A stretch of 34,013 bases of DNA from an uncultured Clostridia bacterium. Lineage in GTDB: Bacteria > Bacillota > Clostridia > TANB77 > CAG-508. Shown here piece after piece: positions 6,425-16,700 of the stretch. A program made the position numbers and the translations under genes. Where the stretch lies: assembly GCA_948934525.1 (NCBI GenBank), contig CAQZSK010000014.1, positions 1 through 34,013 of the forward strand, read 5' to 3'. Each line of letters starts with the position of its first letter. Position 1 is the first letter of the stretch. The notes beneath the pieces are model-generated. The model saw only the letters and a program-made list of their open reading frames with translations. It had not been told where the DNA came from and did no database searches.

Positions 6425-9400
6425 CTATTCCACACTCTTTAGAGACTCAATCATATCTATTTTCTTTAAAGCAAAATAAGTAATTGCACTAACTATTGCT
6501 GCAAATAGCATTGTAATGACAATACCATAGATATAGCTAGCTAGTTTAATTTGCGGATTAAACATAAAAGCATCTAATTCACATGTTTTAATAATAAATG
6601 TTGTTAGAAAATTACCACCTAGTAACCCTCCTAAAATTCCTATTAGTGTTAATAAAAGGGTTTCTTTTCCTACATATTCGTAAACCTCTGGATCATAAAA
6701 TCCTAATACCTTGATAGTAGCAAGTTCTCGTATTCTTTCACTGATATTGGTATTTGACAAATTATATAATACTACTAATGCCAATAGTCCAGCTGCTATG
6801 ATTAAAACCCATACTACTAAAGCCATATTATCCATTACTTCTGAAAAGATGGTTGTTGTCATAGATGTAAATACCACGCTTGAAATGTCTTCTTTATTTT
6901 TCAATATTTCTTTTCCTAAAATATCTTCTTGTTCTTCAGTTAATTCTTCTGTAATAGCTAAAATAGTATTGGATTTTATTTCTTCTTGATATATCTTCTG
7001 ATATAATTCTGGTGCCATATAGATATAATGAGAAAGATAATTTTCAGTAATTCCTACTATTGTCGTTTGTACCTCTACTTTATCTATATTCTTAATTGTA
7101 ATTTGTTCTCCCTTTTTAATGTCCAATAGCTTTGCTAATTTTTCTGTAATAATTACACCTTGCTCATCCAAGGTATAGTTTTCTTCTTTTTTCCTCCTAT
7201 TTCGTAATTGGATAAAATCTTGTAATTGTTCCACTTTTTCTGGAACTACCAGTTGAATACTTTGGTTGTTATCGTTTTTCATAATCTCTATGGATTGCTT
7301 ATTCATTTTGATTGCTTTTTGAATCTCTTGCTTATTTTCTATCTCCTCATAAGCTCTCTGGATTTCCTTTTGTTTTAGATTATCTTTTAAGGTAACTTCT
7401 ACATTATATTGAAAAATATCTCCATATTGAACAGGTATCATACTACTAACTGCATCTCTTAGTCCAAACCCAGCTACAATGAGTGAAGTACAACCTGCTA
7501 TTCCAATAATTGTCATTAAAAATCTCTTTTTATAACGGAATAAATTTCTTAAAGTTACTTTTTGGGTAAAATTCAAATGTTTCCAAATAAATGGTATTTT
7601 TTCTAATAATACTCTTTTTCCTGGCTTTGGTGCTTTAGGTCTCATTAGTGTTGCTGGAGTACTTGCTAATGCCCTAATGCATGAATATAATGTTGCACCT
7701 ACTGTGCAAATTGAAGCTGCTAAAAGTCCTGCTATTGTAAGCCCCACATCAAACTCTAATACTGTTTCTGATAAAGTATACATCATACTATACATATCAC
7801 AAACAATTGCTGGAATAAGGTAAAATCCAATACTTACTCCTAAAATGCTACCCAAAATAGTTGCTAAAGAAGCATAAATAAGATATTTACTAGCAATTTG
7901 TCTTTTACTATAGCCTAGTGCCTTTAAAGTCCCTATTTGCACTCTTTGTTCTTCTACCATTCTGGTCATTGAAGTTAAACTAATCAATGCTGCTACAACA
8001 AAAAATACAACAGGAAATACACTTGCGATATTATCAATTCTATCTGCATCTTGCAAATAACTAACATACCCCACATTCTGATTTCTATCTAAGATGTACC
8101 AATCAGGCTTTTTAATATCTGCTAATTTTATTTTAGCATCCTCTATTTCTTCTTGTGCTTCTTTTATTTTTTTATCTGCATTTTTTTGCTGTGTTTGTAA
8201 TTTAGCTTCATTTGTTTGAATTTCACTCTCAGCAGTATTTAACTCTTTTTGTGCTTTTGCAAATTCTTGCTCTGCTATATTTTGATTATTTTCATATTGT
8301 TTTTTTTGTTCATTTAAAGTAATTCTTGCTTGTTTTAATAATTGTTCTTGTTGTTGTAATTCTTGTTCTATTTTTTCCCTTTGCTCTGGTGGCAAAAATT
8401 CTAAAGTTGCCTCTATCTTTTGCTTTTCTGCTTCAAAAAGTCTTTCCTTCTCTGTTAACTCTGCTTCTGCTTTATCTAATTCTTTTTTTGCCTGTACTAA
8501 CTGATTATTGGTAATTACCTTTTTATTTTCTAATTCTGTTTTTCCTGTTCTTATCTGTGTCTTGGCATTTTCTATTTGTTGTTTTGCATCTTTGATCTCC
8601 TTTTCTGCCTTTTCTTTTTGTTTGTTCAATTCTTTTTGAGCATCTAGAATTTTATTATTTGCCTTTTGGTATAATTCATCATATCTTGCTTGCCTTCTTG
8701 CCTCTGAAATATCTTCTATCCTGTTTTTTACTTCTTCTATTTTATTTTCATACTTTTTTTGATAACTTTTTAACTCTTTTGCTCCATCAACTGTTAAATA
8801 TGTTACTGTCCTGACATCTGTATCAAAATTTTCAAGTGGTATGTACATATAGTAATTAATTTTTCCAGAACCTAATTTAGTAGTTCCTCTATCACTTGAA
8901 ATATATAGAGGAGAATGAACTGTTCCTACAATAGTAACTTCTTTTTCTTTTAATAAAGGCTGATTTTTTCCATCCTCATCTTGAATATCCTCTGCCTCTA
9001 TTTTAATTTTATCTCCTATTTTATGTTCTGTTCCCAATAGAAATCTTGGTTCTACTACACATTCCTTGTTATTTTCAGGAAGTCTTCCTTCTATTACTTT
9101 AGGTTTATTCATCTTTGTAGTAATAGCCATTAATTTGACTACTTCCTCTTTTTCCTCACTACTAACTATCACATCTGTCAAATAACTTGCTTCTACGCTT
9201 TCTACTCCCTCTATTTTTTCAAGTTCCTCTATATCTTTTGTTGTAATTCCTAGTGTTGATAAAACTTGAATATCCATTGCCTCATATTCATCAAAAGTTT
9301 TATCCAAAGTATTTCTCATATCTGGACTTGCTACTCTAATGCCTGCAAAAAAACCCACGCCTAATAAAACGATTAATAGCAAAGAGAGAAATCGTTTAAA

Positions 9401-9448
9401 AGTACTTGTTATTTCTTTTATCGTATCTTTCATTAAAGCTTTTTTCAT
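6425..9448 (-). CDS. ABC transporter permease, FtsX/MacB-like with large extracellular coiled coil
   Basis: A 1007-residue permease with two FtsX-type halves. TM1 is at about 19-38, followed by a MacB-like extracellular domain (about 40-215). Then comes a very long charged heptad-rich segment (about 225-445, repeated 'AEKEIKDAKQQIENAK'-like blocks) ending just before KPDWYILDR. TM2-TM4 form the first FtsX core (SLTSMTRMVEEQRVQIGTLK, about 485-505). The second half has TMs at about 655-675, 885-905, 935-960 and 980-1000 around another extracellular domain. The coupling motif GTLKALGYSKRQI, and IRELATIKVLGF in the second half, are typical of this family. It probably works with the ATPase 22 bp upstream, either exporting a substrate or transmitting force to envelope enzymes; the substrate is unknown. 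Confidence 0.88.
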   Translation of the reverse strand: MKKALMKDTIKEITSTFKRFLSLLLIVLLGVGFFAGIRVASPDMRNTLDKTFDEYEAMDIQVLSTLGITTKDIEELEKIEGVESVEASYLTDVIVSSEEKEEVVKLMAITTKMNKPKVIEGRLPENNKECVVEPRFLLGTEHKIGDKIKIEAEDIQDEDGKNQPLLKEKEVTIVGTVHSPLYISSDRGTTKLGSGKINYYMYIPLENFDTDVRTVTYLTVDGAKELKSYQKKYENKIEEVKNRIEDISEARRQARYDELYQKANNKILDAQKELNKQKEKAEKEIKDAKQQIENAKTQIRTGKTELENKKVITNNQLVQAKKELDKAEAELTEKERLFEAEKQKIEATLEFLPPEQREKIEQELQQQEQLLKQARITLNEQKKQYENNQNIAEQEFAKAQKELNTAESEIQTNEAKLQTQQKNADKKIKEAQEEIEDAKIKLADIKKPDWYILDRNQNVGYVSYLQDADRIDNIASVFPVVFFVVAALISLTSMTRMVEEQRVQIGTLKALGYSKRQIASKYLIYASLATILGSILGVSIGFYLIPAIVCDMYSMMYTLSETVLEFDVGLTIAGLLAASICTVGATLYSCIRALASTPATLMRPKAPKPGKRVLLEKIPFIWKHLNFTQKVTLRNLFRYKKRFLMTIIGIAGCTSLIVAGFGLRDAVSSMIPVQYGDIFQYNVEVTLKDNLKQKEIQRAYEEIENKQEIQKAIKMNKQSIEIMKNDNNQSIQLVVPEKVEQLQDFIQLRNRRKKEENYTLDEQGVIITEKLAKLLDIKKGEQITIKNIDKVEVQTTIVGITENYLSHYIYMAPELYQKIYQEEIKSNTILAITEELTEEQEDILGKEILKNKEDISSVVFTSMTTTIFSEVMDNMALVVWVLIIAAGLLALVVLYNLSNTNISERIRELATIKVLGFYDPEVYEYVGKETLLLTLIGILGGLLGGNFLTTFIIKTCELDAFMFNPQIKLASYIYGIVITMLFAAIVSAITYFALKKIDMIESLKSVE

Positions 9449-9470
9449 TTTTATTTCCTTTTTTATATAT

Positions 9471-10172
9471 TTACCATTCTATATTCTCTATTGGTGTTGG
9501 ATGTTCGTTTTTCTGAATATTATATGCAGTTCCATTTTTGAAATGGATAACTCTGTCTGCCATTGGTGTTAATGCTTGATTGTGTGTAATAATAATGACT
9601 GTCATTCCTTCTTTACGACATGTATCTTGTAATAATTGTAAAATTTGCTTTCCTGTTTTGTAATCTAATGCACCTGTAGGTTCATCACATAACAATAGTT
9701 TTGGATTTTTGGCAATTGCCCTTGCAATTGCTACTCTTTGTTGCTCTCCTCCTGATAATTGGGAAGGAAAATTATTCATTCTTTCCTCTAATCCCACTTT
9801 TTTCAAAATTGTTTTAGGATCTAATGGCTTTTTACAAATTTGTGTAGCAAGCTCCACATTTTCAATTGCTGTTAAATTTTGTACTAAATTATAAAATTGA
9901 AAAACAAACCCAATATCTTCTCTACGATATTTAATTAACTCTTTTTCTTTTAAAGAACTAATCTCTTTGTCATCAATAATAACCCTTCCACGAGTAACTG
10001 TATCCATTCCTCCTAAAATATTAAGTGCAGTTGTTTTTCCTGCACCACTTGGCCCAACAATAACAGTTAGTTCTCCTTTTTCTATTTCAAAATTGGTGTT
10101 ATCTAATGCCTGAATAAGAACTTCTCCCATTTGATAGGCTTTTACTACATTTTTAAATTCAATATATGCCAT
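9471..10172 (-). CDS. ABC transporter ATP-binding protein (LolD/MacB-like)
   Basis: A 233-residue ATPase with every canonical motif: Walker A GPSGAGKTT (about 37-45), Q-loop FVFQFYNLVQNLTAIENVELA, signature LSGGEQQRVAIARAIA, Walker B LLLCDEPTGALD and the H-switch IIITHN. The sequence around the Q-loop and 'PTGALD' is typical of the MacB/LolD/FtsE clade that pairs with FtsX-like permeases. The start is placed at MAYIEFKNV because GGAGGAAAG lies immediately upstream; the frame remains open four codons further up. It precedes the large permease with 22 bp between, and both share the promoter at 10217-10245. Confidence 0.93.
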   Translation of the reverse strand: MAYIEFKNVVKAYQMGEVLIQALDNTNFEIEKGELTVIVGPSGAGKTTALNILGGMDTVTRGRVIIDDKEISSLKEKELIKYRREDIGFVFQFYNLVQNLTAIENVELATQICKKPLDPKTILKKVGLEERMNNFPSQLSGGEQQRVAIARAIAKNPKLLLCDEPTGALDYKTGKQILQLLQDTCRKEGMTVIIITHNQALTPMADRVIHFKNGTAYNIQKNEHPTPIENIEW

Positions 10173-10216
10173 TCTTTCCTCCATCCAAAAGTTTTACCAT
10201 TTTATATGTCATTGGT

Positions 10217-10245
10217 ATTATATTCCAATTCTTTCCTTTTTTCAA
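10217..10245 (-). promoter_or_regulatory. Sigma-A promoter of the ABC transporter operon
   Basis: Minus strand: TTGAAA (10240-10245), 17-bp spacer, perfect TATAAT (10217-10222). Confidence 0.7.
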
Positions 10246-10284
10246 TTCTCTAGTGTGAATTTTTAGTGAAATTATACTTTTATA

Positions 10285-10315
10285 AAAGAACCGAAGTTTA
10301 AAACTTCGGTTCTTT
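10285..10315 (-). terminator. Terminator after the FN3-repeat gene
   Basis: A perfect 15-bp inverted repeat (AAAGAACCGAAGTTT / AAACTTCGGTTCTTT) with a 1-nt centre lies 8 bp after the stop codon. The stem is flanked by a short T-rich run on the minus strand (TTCTTTTATAAAAG). Confidence 0.75.
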
Positions 10316-10322
10316 GTCTATA

Positions 10323-12722
10323 CTAATCTTTTTTAAATCTTATACTATCAGAATAAGGTCCATATTCTCTTTCGCCATTTACAGTTCTGTATGCTCTTAC
10401 TCTCACTGTACAATAGTTGACTCTACTCGTAGCAACTCCTGAAAGAACTTTGTAAGTTGTACTAGTATTTGCTCTACGATATCCAATATTTGGAACCGAA
10501 TAATAAACTTCATATCCTGTTGCTCCACTTACAGCTTTCCAAGTTAAAGTTGCATTTGATCCATTCACAGTTACCTTTACTCCTGTAACCTTTACAGGCT
10601 TTGAATCAGCCAACTTACTTTGTGTTTTAAAGCTAACTATATTAGAATAATTTCCATAACTTGTTTTTGTATTGCCATTTTCACTATAATTCTTGTATGC
10701 TCTTATTTGTACTCTATAATTTGTAGAATAACTTAAATCTTCCAAAACTTCTTGGTTGTCTGTTGTCCAACTATATCTTTGATAACTTCCTCCAGCTTTT
10801 GAAATCCAAACCTCATAACCTGTTGCACCAGTTACTTTATTCCAAGTTAAATATGCTTCATTTCTATTTTTTACTTGTGTTTTAATTCCAGTTACAGTCG
10901 CTGGCTTAACTACAATAGTTTCTTTTGGTGTTGTAAAAGTCTTTGTCGTTGCATCCACTGCTACATGTTCTTCTCCATCTACTATTCTATATGCTTCTAC
11001 CATAACTTGATAATATGTATTTGGTTTTAAATTTGTAAAAGTATAACTTCTATTTTTAGTAGCTCCTTTGTATTGGAAATTTCCACTACCTTGTGCTAAA
11101 TAAATATAGTATCCTGTTGCATTTTCTCCTTTTGACCAACTAATTTCTGCACGATTTTTTGTTACTTTATCTAAATAAATTGTATCTACATTGCCTATTA
11201 TAATAGTTTTAGCTTTAGTCGTAAATGATTTATAAGAAGACTCTTCTCCATATTGTTTCCTTCCATTTACCCATTTATAGGCTACTACTTTTACTTTATA
11301 ACGTGTACTTGGCTCTAGATCTTCTAAATAAAATCCTCTTTTACTTGTATCTTCTACAGTTATAAATTCTTCATTTCTCCTTGCTAATAAAACTTCATAT
11401 CCATCTGCATTGTCTACTTTTGACCAGCTAATATCCGCACTATCTTTTGTAATATCTTCTACATAAACCTTGCTTACTCTATCTATTACAACTTTTTCAT
11501 CTTTTGTATTGAATTCAGCATAAGGAGATTCTGCTCCATATTGCTTCTTTCCGTTTACCCATTTATAGGCTATTACTTTTACTCTATAATAACTACTAGA
11601 ATCTAAATTTCCTAAATAGACTTCTCTATTAGATGTATCATATACAACTTTATATGCTCCACTATTTTTAGATAATAATACCTCATACCCCTCTGCATTA
11701 TTTGCACTTGACCAAGATACTGTTGCTTCTTTTTCTTTTACACTATAAACTTTTATATCATTAATGTCTCCTACTACTATTTTCTCTTGCTTTGTTGTAA
11801 AAGAATAGTAATCAGATTCATTTCCATATATTTTGTTTCCATTTTGCCACTTATATGCTACTACTTTTACTCTATAATAATTATCTGCATCTAAGTTACT
11901 TAAGTAGACTTCTCTTTTACTTGTATCACTAATTATTTCATATTGTCCATAATTCTTGGATATTCTAACTTCATATCCATCTATATTCTTTACTTCTTCC
12001 CAAGATACGGTAGCTGTCGTTTCTTCTACATTATATACTTTTACACCATTTACTTTATCTGGTTTTGTTGGATTATTGTTATCATGGTTTGTATCATCTT
12101 TATTGTAATCCACTACAATATACTGTGCCTCCGATTTTTCTCCATAATTTGCATTATCAGAATCTACAGTATGGCAAGCTCTAACACTAAAACCATATCT
12201 CTGTCCATCTTTAAAGCCTTTTAGTACTGCATTTGTAGTAGTTACTTCTCCAATATTAATATTACCAAAGTTAGGTACATCTACAAACACTTGATACTTA
12301 TTTGCATTGTTTACTTCTGACCAATTTAATGTTACATAACCATTCATTTGTACTACTGTCAAATTTTTAACTTGTTCTAAAGTCTTCAAATGTGCTGTTG
12401 TAAAACTAATTTCATCTGAAATCGCTACTTCTACATTTGAAGTAGTATAACCTGTTATCTTCAATCGATAAGTTGTGTTTTCTGAAAAACCAATAAGGCT
12501 TGCCTCATTTGTGTTAACAGAGCCAATTCTAGTCCCGTTTACATAAACATAATATCCTGAAACACCTGTAGCTGAAGACCAAGTAAGCTTCATTTTGCTG
12601 CCATTCATAGCTGCACTAAAATTATTAATTTTCTCTATCCTTATAGCCTGAATTGATGTACTCATCATTAGTAATAGTAAAATTGCTAGTGTCATAATTG
12701 ATATAATTTTTTTATATCTCAT
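10323..12722 (-). CDS. Secreted protein with eight fibronectin type III domains
   Basis: A 799-residue protein with a signal peptide (basic MRYKK, hydrophobic core to about residue 26, STSIQA). The rest is eight FN3 modules, each with the W-x-x-(V/A)-x-x-A-x-G-Y-(E)-V core and a closing YRVKVxAY / SFTT block: approximately 29-111, 113-205, 222-312, 316-408, 412-503, 507-598, 605-705 and 711-798. Domains 3 to 5 are very alike (GYEVLLSKN, YKWVNGKKQYGAES), suggesting internal duplication. No LPXTG sorting signal, transmembrane anchor, SLH or catalytic domain is present, and the protein ends in RFKKD. It is likely an exported adhesin-like or scaffold protein. It has its own promoter and terminator, so it is a single-gene unit. 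Confidence 0.9.
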   Translation of the reverse strand: MRYKKIISIMTLAILLLLMMSTSIQAIRIEKINNFSAAMNGSKMKLTWSSATGVSGYYVYVNGTRIGSVNTNEASLIGFSENTTYRLKITGYTTSNVEVAISDEISFTTAHLKTLEQVKNLTVVQMNGYVTLNWSEVNNANKYQVFVDVPNFGNINIGEVTTTNAVLKGFKDGQRYGFSVRACHTVDSDNANYGEKSEAQYIVVDYNKDDTNHDNNNPTKPDKVNGVKVYNVEETTATVSWEEVKNIDGYEVRISKNYGQYEIISDTSKREVYLSNLDADNYYRVKVVAYKWQNGNKIYGNESDYYSFTTKQEKIVVGDINDIKVYSVKEKEATVSWSSANNAEGYEVLLSKNSGAYKVVYDTSNREVYLGNLDSSSYYRVKVIAYKWVNGKKQYGAESPYAEFNTKDEKVVIDRVSKVYVEDITKDSADISWSKVDNADGYEVLLARRNEEFITVEDTSKRGFYLEDLEPSTRYKVKVVAYKWVNGRKQYGEESSYKSFTTKAKTIIIGNVDTIYLDKVTKNRAEISWSKGENATGYYIYLAQGSGNFQYKGATKNRSYTFTNLKPNTYYQVMVEAYRIVDGEEHVAVDATTKTFTTPKETIVVKPATVTGIKTQVKNRNEAYLTWNKVTGATGYEVWISKAGGSYQRYSWTTDNQEVLEDLSYSTNYRVQIRAYKNYSENGNTKTSYGNYSNIVSFKTQSKLADSKPVKVTGVKVTVNGSNATLTWKAVSGATGYEVYYSVPNIGYRRANTSTTYKVLSGVATSRVNYCTVRVRAYRTVNGEREYGPYSDSIRFKKD

Positions 12723-12744
12723 ATTACCGCCCCTTTCCGCTTAA

Positions 12745-12773
12745 ATTCTATCATTTCCTATATTCACTGTCAA
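12745..12773 (-). promoter_or_regulatory. Sigma-A promoter of the FN3-repeat gene
   Basis: Minus strand: perfect TTGACA (12768-12773), 17-bp spacer, TAGAAT (12745-12750). The inferred leader is short (under 20 nt), with GGGGCGG as ribosome binding site. Confidence 0.75.
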
Positions 12774-12823
12774 GAAAGTGTTACTAATCTTAAGATTTAT
12801 TCTTGTAATACTTCTTTTCATAA

Positions 12824-13465
12824 TTAATTAAAAATATTACATAATAAAACTGTTAGAGCATACATAATAAATATGCATTTGAAAATATCTGATATTTTAA
12901 ATAGTTGTTTATATTGCTTTTTATTCTTTTTATCAGTAAAGTCTATATACTTATTATTAAATCTATTTTCAATATATTTTTTGAATTCTTCTTCATTATA
13001 ATTATCGAATCCATTTTTATCTACTATAAATCCTCTCGCATCGCTAATCATAAAATAAATATATCTTTTCGTATTACAAACATTTTTTATTAGACTAGTA
13101 TTTTCATACAAAATCTTTTCAACGGCTAATTGATTATAAACCTGCATATATTCATCTAAAAAATCATATTTATACACTATATTGTCATTCTTTTTAACTT
13201 TTTGATTTGGCAACCATAATATTGCAAAAATCATAATCAAATAAATAACTCCAAAAGCACTAGAGGAGGTACTAATATTTCCGTAAATTCTTATCTCATT
13301 AATTATTCGCCATACACCCAATAATAATAAATTTGTAATCATCAGTATCATTATTGTCCAATACTTGTATTTATTATATTTAAGCCAAATAAACTGAATA
13401 AAGTCTCTTTTACATTCTTCATTCATATTTGTTGTATTTTTAAATAATATTTCTTGTTCTTCCAT
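12824..13465 (-). CDS. Hypothetical membrane protein
   Basis: A 213-residue protein that I do not recognise. Hydrophobic segments lie at about 37-54 (MILMITNLLLLGVW), 70-84 (YLIMIFAILWLP) and at the extreme C-terminus (about 192-212, IFIMYALTVLLCNIF). Between the second and third lies a hydrophilic domain of about 100 residues, rich in Lys, Asn and Tyr, probably cytoplasmic or extracellular depending on topology. The ribosome binding site AAGGAG precedes the ATG by 6 bases. It follows the 67-residue membrane protein by 12 bp and could be co-transcribed with it, and perhaps with dnaE upstream. No motif suggests an enzyme. Confidence 0.65.
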   Translation of the reverse strand: MEEQEILFKNTTNMNEECKRDFIQFIWLKYNKYKYWTIMILMITNLLLLGVWRIINEIRIYGNISTSSSAFGVIYLIMIFAILWLPNQKVKKNDNIVYKYDFLDEYMQVYNQLAVEKILYENTSLIKNVCNTKRYIYFMISDARGFIVDKNGFDNYNEEEFKKYIENRFNNKYIDFTDKKNKKQYKQLFKISDIFKCIFIMYALTVLLCNIFN

Positions 13466-13477
13466 CTTATCTCCTTA

Positions 13478-13681
13478 TTATTTTGCGGTAACATTATTAA
13501 CATCCGTATCTATATTTTGCACAATGCTTATTCCACTTTGATTTGTCTGAATTTTATTTTCTAGTGTTACTATTTTGTTTTCATAATAATAAACACAACC
13601 TGCTATCCCAATTAAAAATATAGCAATCAATATTCCAATGGTTGTAATATATGTCTTTAAATACACAATTTTATTTTCCAT
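13478..13681 (-). CDS. Small single-pass membrane protein
   Basis: A 67-residue protein of unknown function with one transmembrane helix (about 13-32, TTIGILIAIFLIGIAGCVYY), then a short heptad-like stretch (ENKIVTLENKIQ) and a polar tail. A GGAGG sits 9 bases before the ATG. It lies between dnaE and the membrane protein at 12824, with the palindromic repeat 13701-13749 immediately upstream. The helix plus coiled-coil layout is like small FtsL- or DivIC-like proteins, but no specific match is claimed. Confidence 0.6.
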   Translation of the reverse strand: MENKIVYLKTYITTIGILIAIFLIGIAGCVYYYENKIVTLENKIQTNQSGISIVQNIDTDVNNVTAK

Positions 13682-13700
13682 ATTTTGGCCTCCATTTGTC

Positions 13701-13749
13701 TGTCAGTTTGGGGACGTTAGTTTAACTGACATCTGTCCCTAAACTGACA
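13701..13749 (+). repeat. REP-like palindromic element, copy A (overlaps dnaE stop codon)
   Basis: A 49-bp element. The outer arms TGTCAGTTTGGGGAC and GTCCCTAAACTGACA pair with one mismatch; inside is a second imperfect palindrome GTTAGTTTAACTGAC. Read on the minus strand it gives ATG TCA GTT TAG, the last codons and stop of dnaE. It ends about 10 bp before the ribosome binding site of the next gene. Confidence 0.9.
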
Positions 13750-16700
13750 TTTCCTTAATTTGAGCCTTTCCTTCTCCCACCAAATCCTCAAATTGCTTTA
13801 AAATTTCTGGTGTCATATAAATTCCACCTGCTTTATCTATCTTTTCTCCATTTACAATCTGTAACTGTATATTGTTCTTATCTCCTTGAAAGAAGTAAAT
13901 TGCTCCTTTTAATTTGTTTCTCGTTTCTTCATTTAGTTCTGTAATGTCTAGTTCAAATACCTTAGCTTTAGTTTCTGTAAAAGGAGTAATAGTCCTTGCT
14001 ACAATCTTAGGTTCTTCATCTTCACGAATGCTTAACCTACCTTCTACAATAACAATATTTTCTTCAATCAAGCTACTGCTACAAGCTTGATAACAACTAT
14101 CAAATACAATAAATTCTGTTGGACCATATAAATCCTCAATAGTAACAAATGCCATAAGTTTGTTATTTTTTGTATATTTCTTTTTCACACTTGTAATAAT
14201 TCCTGCATAAGTTACGTTTTGCCCATCTTTGAACTCTGTTTGATGCTCTTCATATGATTGCTCTCTTTTAAACTCTCCTTGGTCTTCTAATTCCATATCA
14301 TTTTCACTACTGATTTGTCTTAATTGGAAAGTATTAATATTGGTTTTTGCTTCTATTTTCTCTCTAATATCTTCTAATGGATGTCCTGAAATATATAACC
14401 CTAACATTTCCTTTTCCATAGATAGCAAATCTTTTGGTTCATATTCTGGAAGTGTTGTGTAAGTGTATTTCATTTCTTCTACTTCTTTACTACCACCTAA
14501 ATCAAACATAGAAACTTGTCCGTCAAAGCTTTTCTTTCCACTATCCGAAATCATATCTATAATTTTTTCAAAAGATGCAATTAGTGTCTTTCTAGTCTGT
14601 CCCAAATTATCAAAACTTCCTGCTTTGATTAAACTCTCCACACATTTTTTGTTAACCCCTAGGTCTTTAATTCTCTCACAAAAATCGCTGAAATCTTTGT
14701 AAGATCCATTCTTTTCTCTCTCTTGCACAATATTGTCTACTGCGTCAGTTCCTACATTTTTAATACTTCCCATACCAAAACGAATTTGATTTTTATCTAC
14801 TGTAAATTTGGTATCACTTTTATTGATGTCTGGTTTTAAAATCTCAATTGCTAGTCTTTTACACTCTTCTACATATCCTGGAATTTTATCTTGATTTCCC
14901 AAAAAGCTATTTAACATTGCTGCCATAAATTCTGCTGGATAATATGCTTTTAAATATGCTGTTCTGTAAGATACTACTGCATAAGCTGCTGCATGCGACT
15001 TATTAAAAGCATATTTTGCAAATTCTGCCATTTCATCAAAAATCTTATCTGCTGATTGCTCATCAATTCCATTTCTAACACAACCTGAGACAATAATATT
15101 TCCTTGTTCATCTACTTGTCCATGAATAAAGATTTCTCTTTCTTTTGCCATAACCTCTAGCTTTTTCTTACCCATAGCTCTTCTTACTAAGTCTGCTCTA
15201 CCTAGTGAATATCCTGCTAAATCCCTTACTATTTGCATAACCTGCTCTTGATAAACCATACAGCCATAAGTAACTTCTAGTATTGGCTTTAAAGATGGAT
15301 GGGTATATACTGCATGTTCTGGATCTTTTTTGTTGGCAATATATCTTGGAATTTGATCCATTGGACCTGGTCGATACAAAGATACACCAGCGATAATATC
15401 TTCTAAGCAGTCTGGTTTTAATTCCTTCATAAAGTTTGTCATACCTTGACTTTCAAATTGGAATATGCCTACTGAATCTCCATTTTGCCATAGTTTATAT
15501 ACTTTAGGATCATTCATCTTTTCATCAAATTGTACATTAATTCCTTGATTTTTCTTAACCAAATCAATCGTATCTTGAATTACTGTTAAGGTACGTAATC
15601 CTAAGAAGTCCATTTTCAAAAGTCCTAGTTCTTCTAATGTAGTCATAATATATTGTGTAGAAACAATACCATCTCTAGCATATAAAGGAACATAATTAAC
15701 TACTGGTTCTCTTGCAATAATCACACCACAAGCATGAGTTGAAGCCTGCCTTGGCATACCTTCTAATGCCATAGCAATATCTAATAACTTTTTCATTGAT
15801 TCATCTGATTCATATAAATCTTTTAATTCTCTATTCTTCTCCAATGCTTTATCAATCGTAATATGTAATTCATTTGGTATCATTTTTGCTAGTTTATCCG
15901 CTTCTGCATATGGCAAATCTAGTACCCTTGCCACATCACGAATTACCATTCTAGCTGACATGGTTCCAAATGTAATAATCTGAGAAACATGGTCTTTTCC
16001 ATATTTTTTCTCTACATATTCAATTACTTTATCTCTTTTTTCATAACAAAAGTCAACGTCAAAATCAGGCATACTAATTCTTTCAGGGTTTAAGAAACGT
16101 TCAAAAAGTAGTCCATATCCAATTGGGTCAATATCTGTAATGCCAATCGCATATGCTACAATAGAGCCTGCACCTGATCCACGTCCTGGGCCAACTGGTA
16201 TATCATGTGTTTTGGCATAATAGATATAATCCCATACAATTAGGAAGTAATCTACATACCCCATTTTGTTAATAACACCCAATTCAAATTTCATTCTCTC
16301 TTGCATTTCCTCTGTAATGTTGTCACCATAGCGTTCTTTCATACCATCCATTGTTAATTTTTCTAAGTAATCATAGTGAGTTTTAAATTCTGCTGGCACA
16401 TCATAGTTCGGTAAAATCGTATGCCCAAATTCAAACTCCACATTACACTTTTCTGCAATTTTTACTGTATTCTCAATTGCATCTGGCACATTGCTAAAAA
16501 ACTCACTCATTTCTTCTGGTGATTTTACATAGAGTTCATCTGTCTCAAACTTCATTCTATCTTCATCTGTCATACGCTTTCCTGTTTGAATACAAAGTAA
16601 CACTTCATGATTATAGGCATCTTCTCTTTTTAAATAATGGGCATCATTAGTTGCCACTAGTGGAATATCTAGTTCTCTTGAAAGTTGAATTAATTTTTGG

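Noticed and set aside
13701..13749. The palindromes as ordinary rho-independent terminators
   Set aside because: The stems are stable but no U-tract follows in either direction, and they lie inside operons before ribosome binding sites. Some attenuation remains possible.
13690..13760. Target-site duplications flanking the 49-bp palindromes
   Set aside because: Flanks of the four copies show no consistent direct repeat; the shared TGTC in copies A and B is not found in C or D. This fits RAYT-type rather than DDE-type movement.
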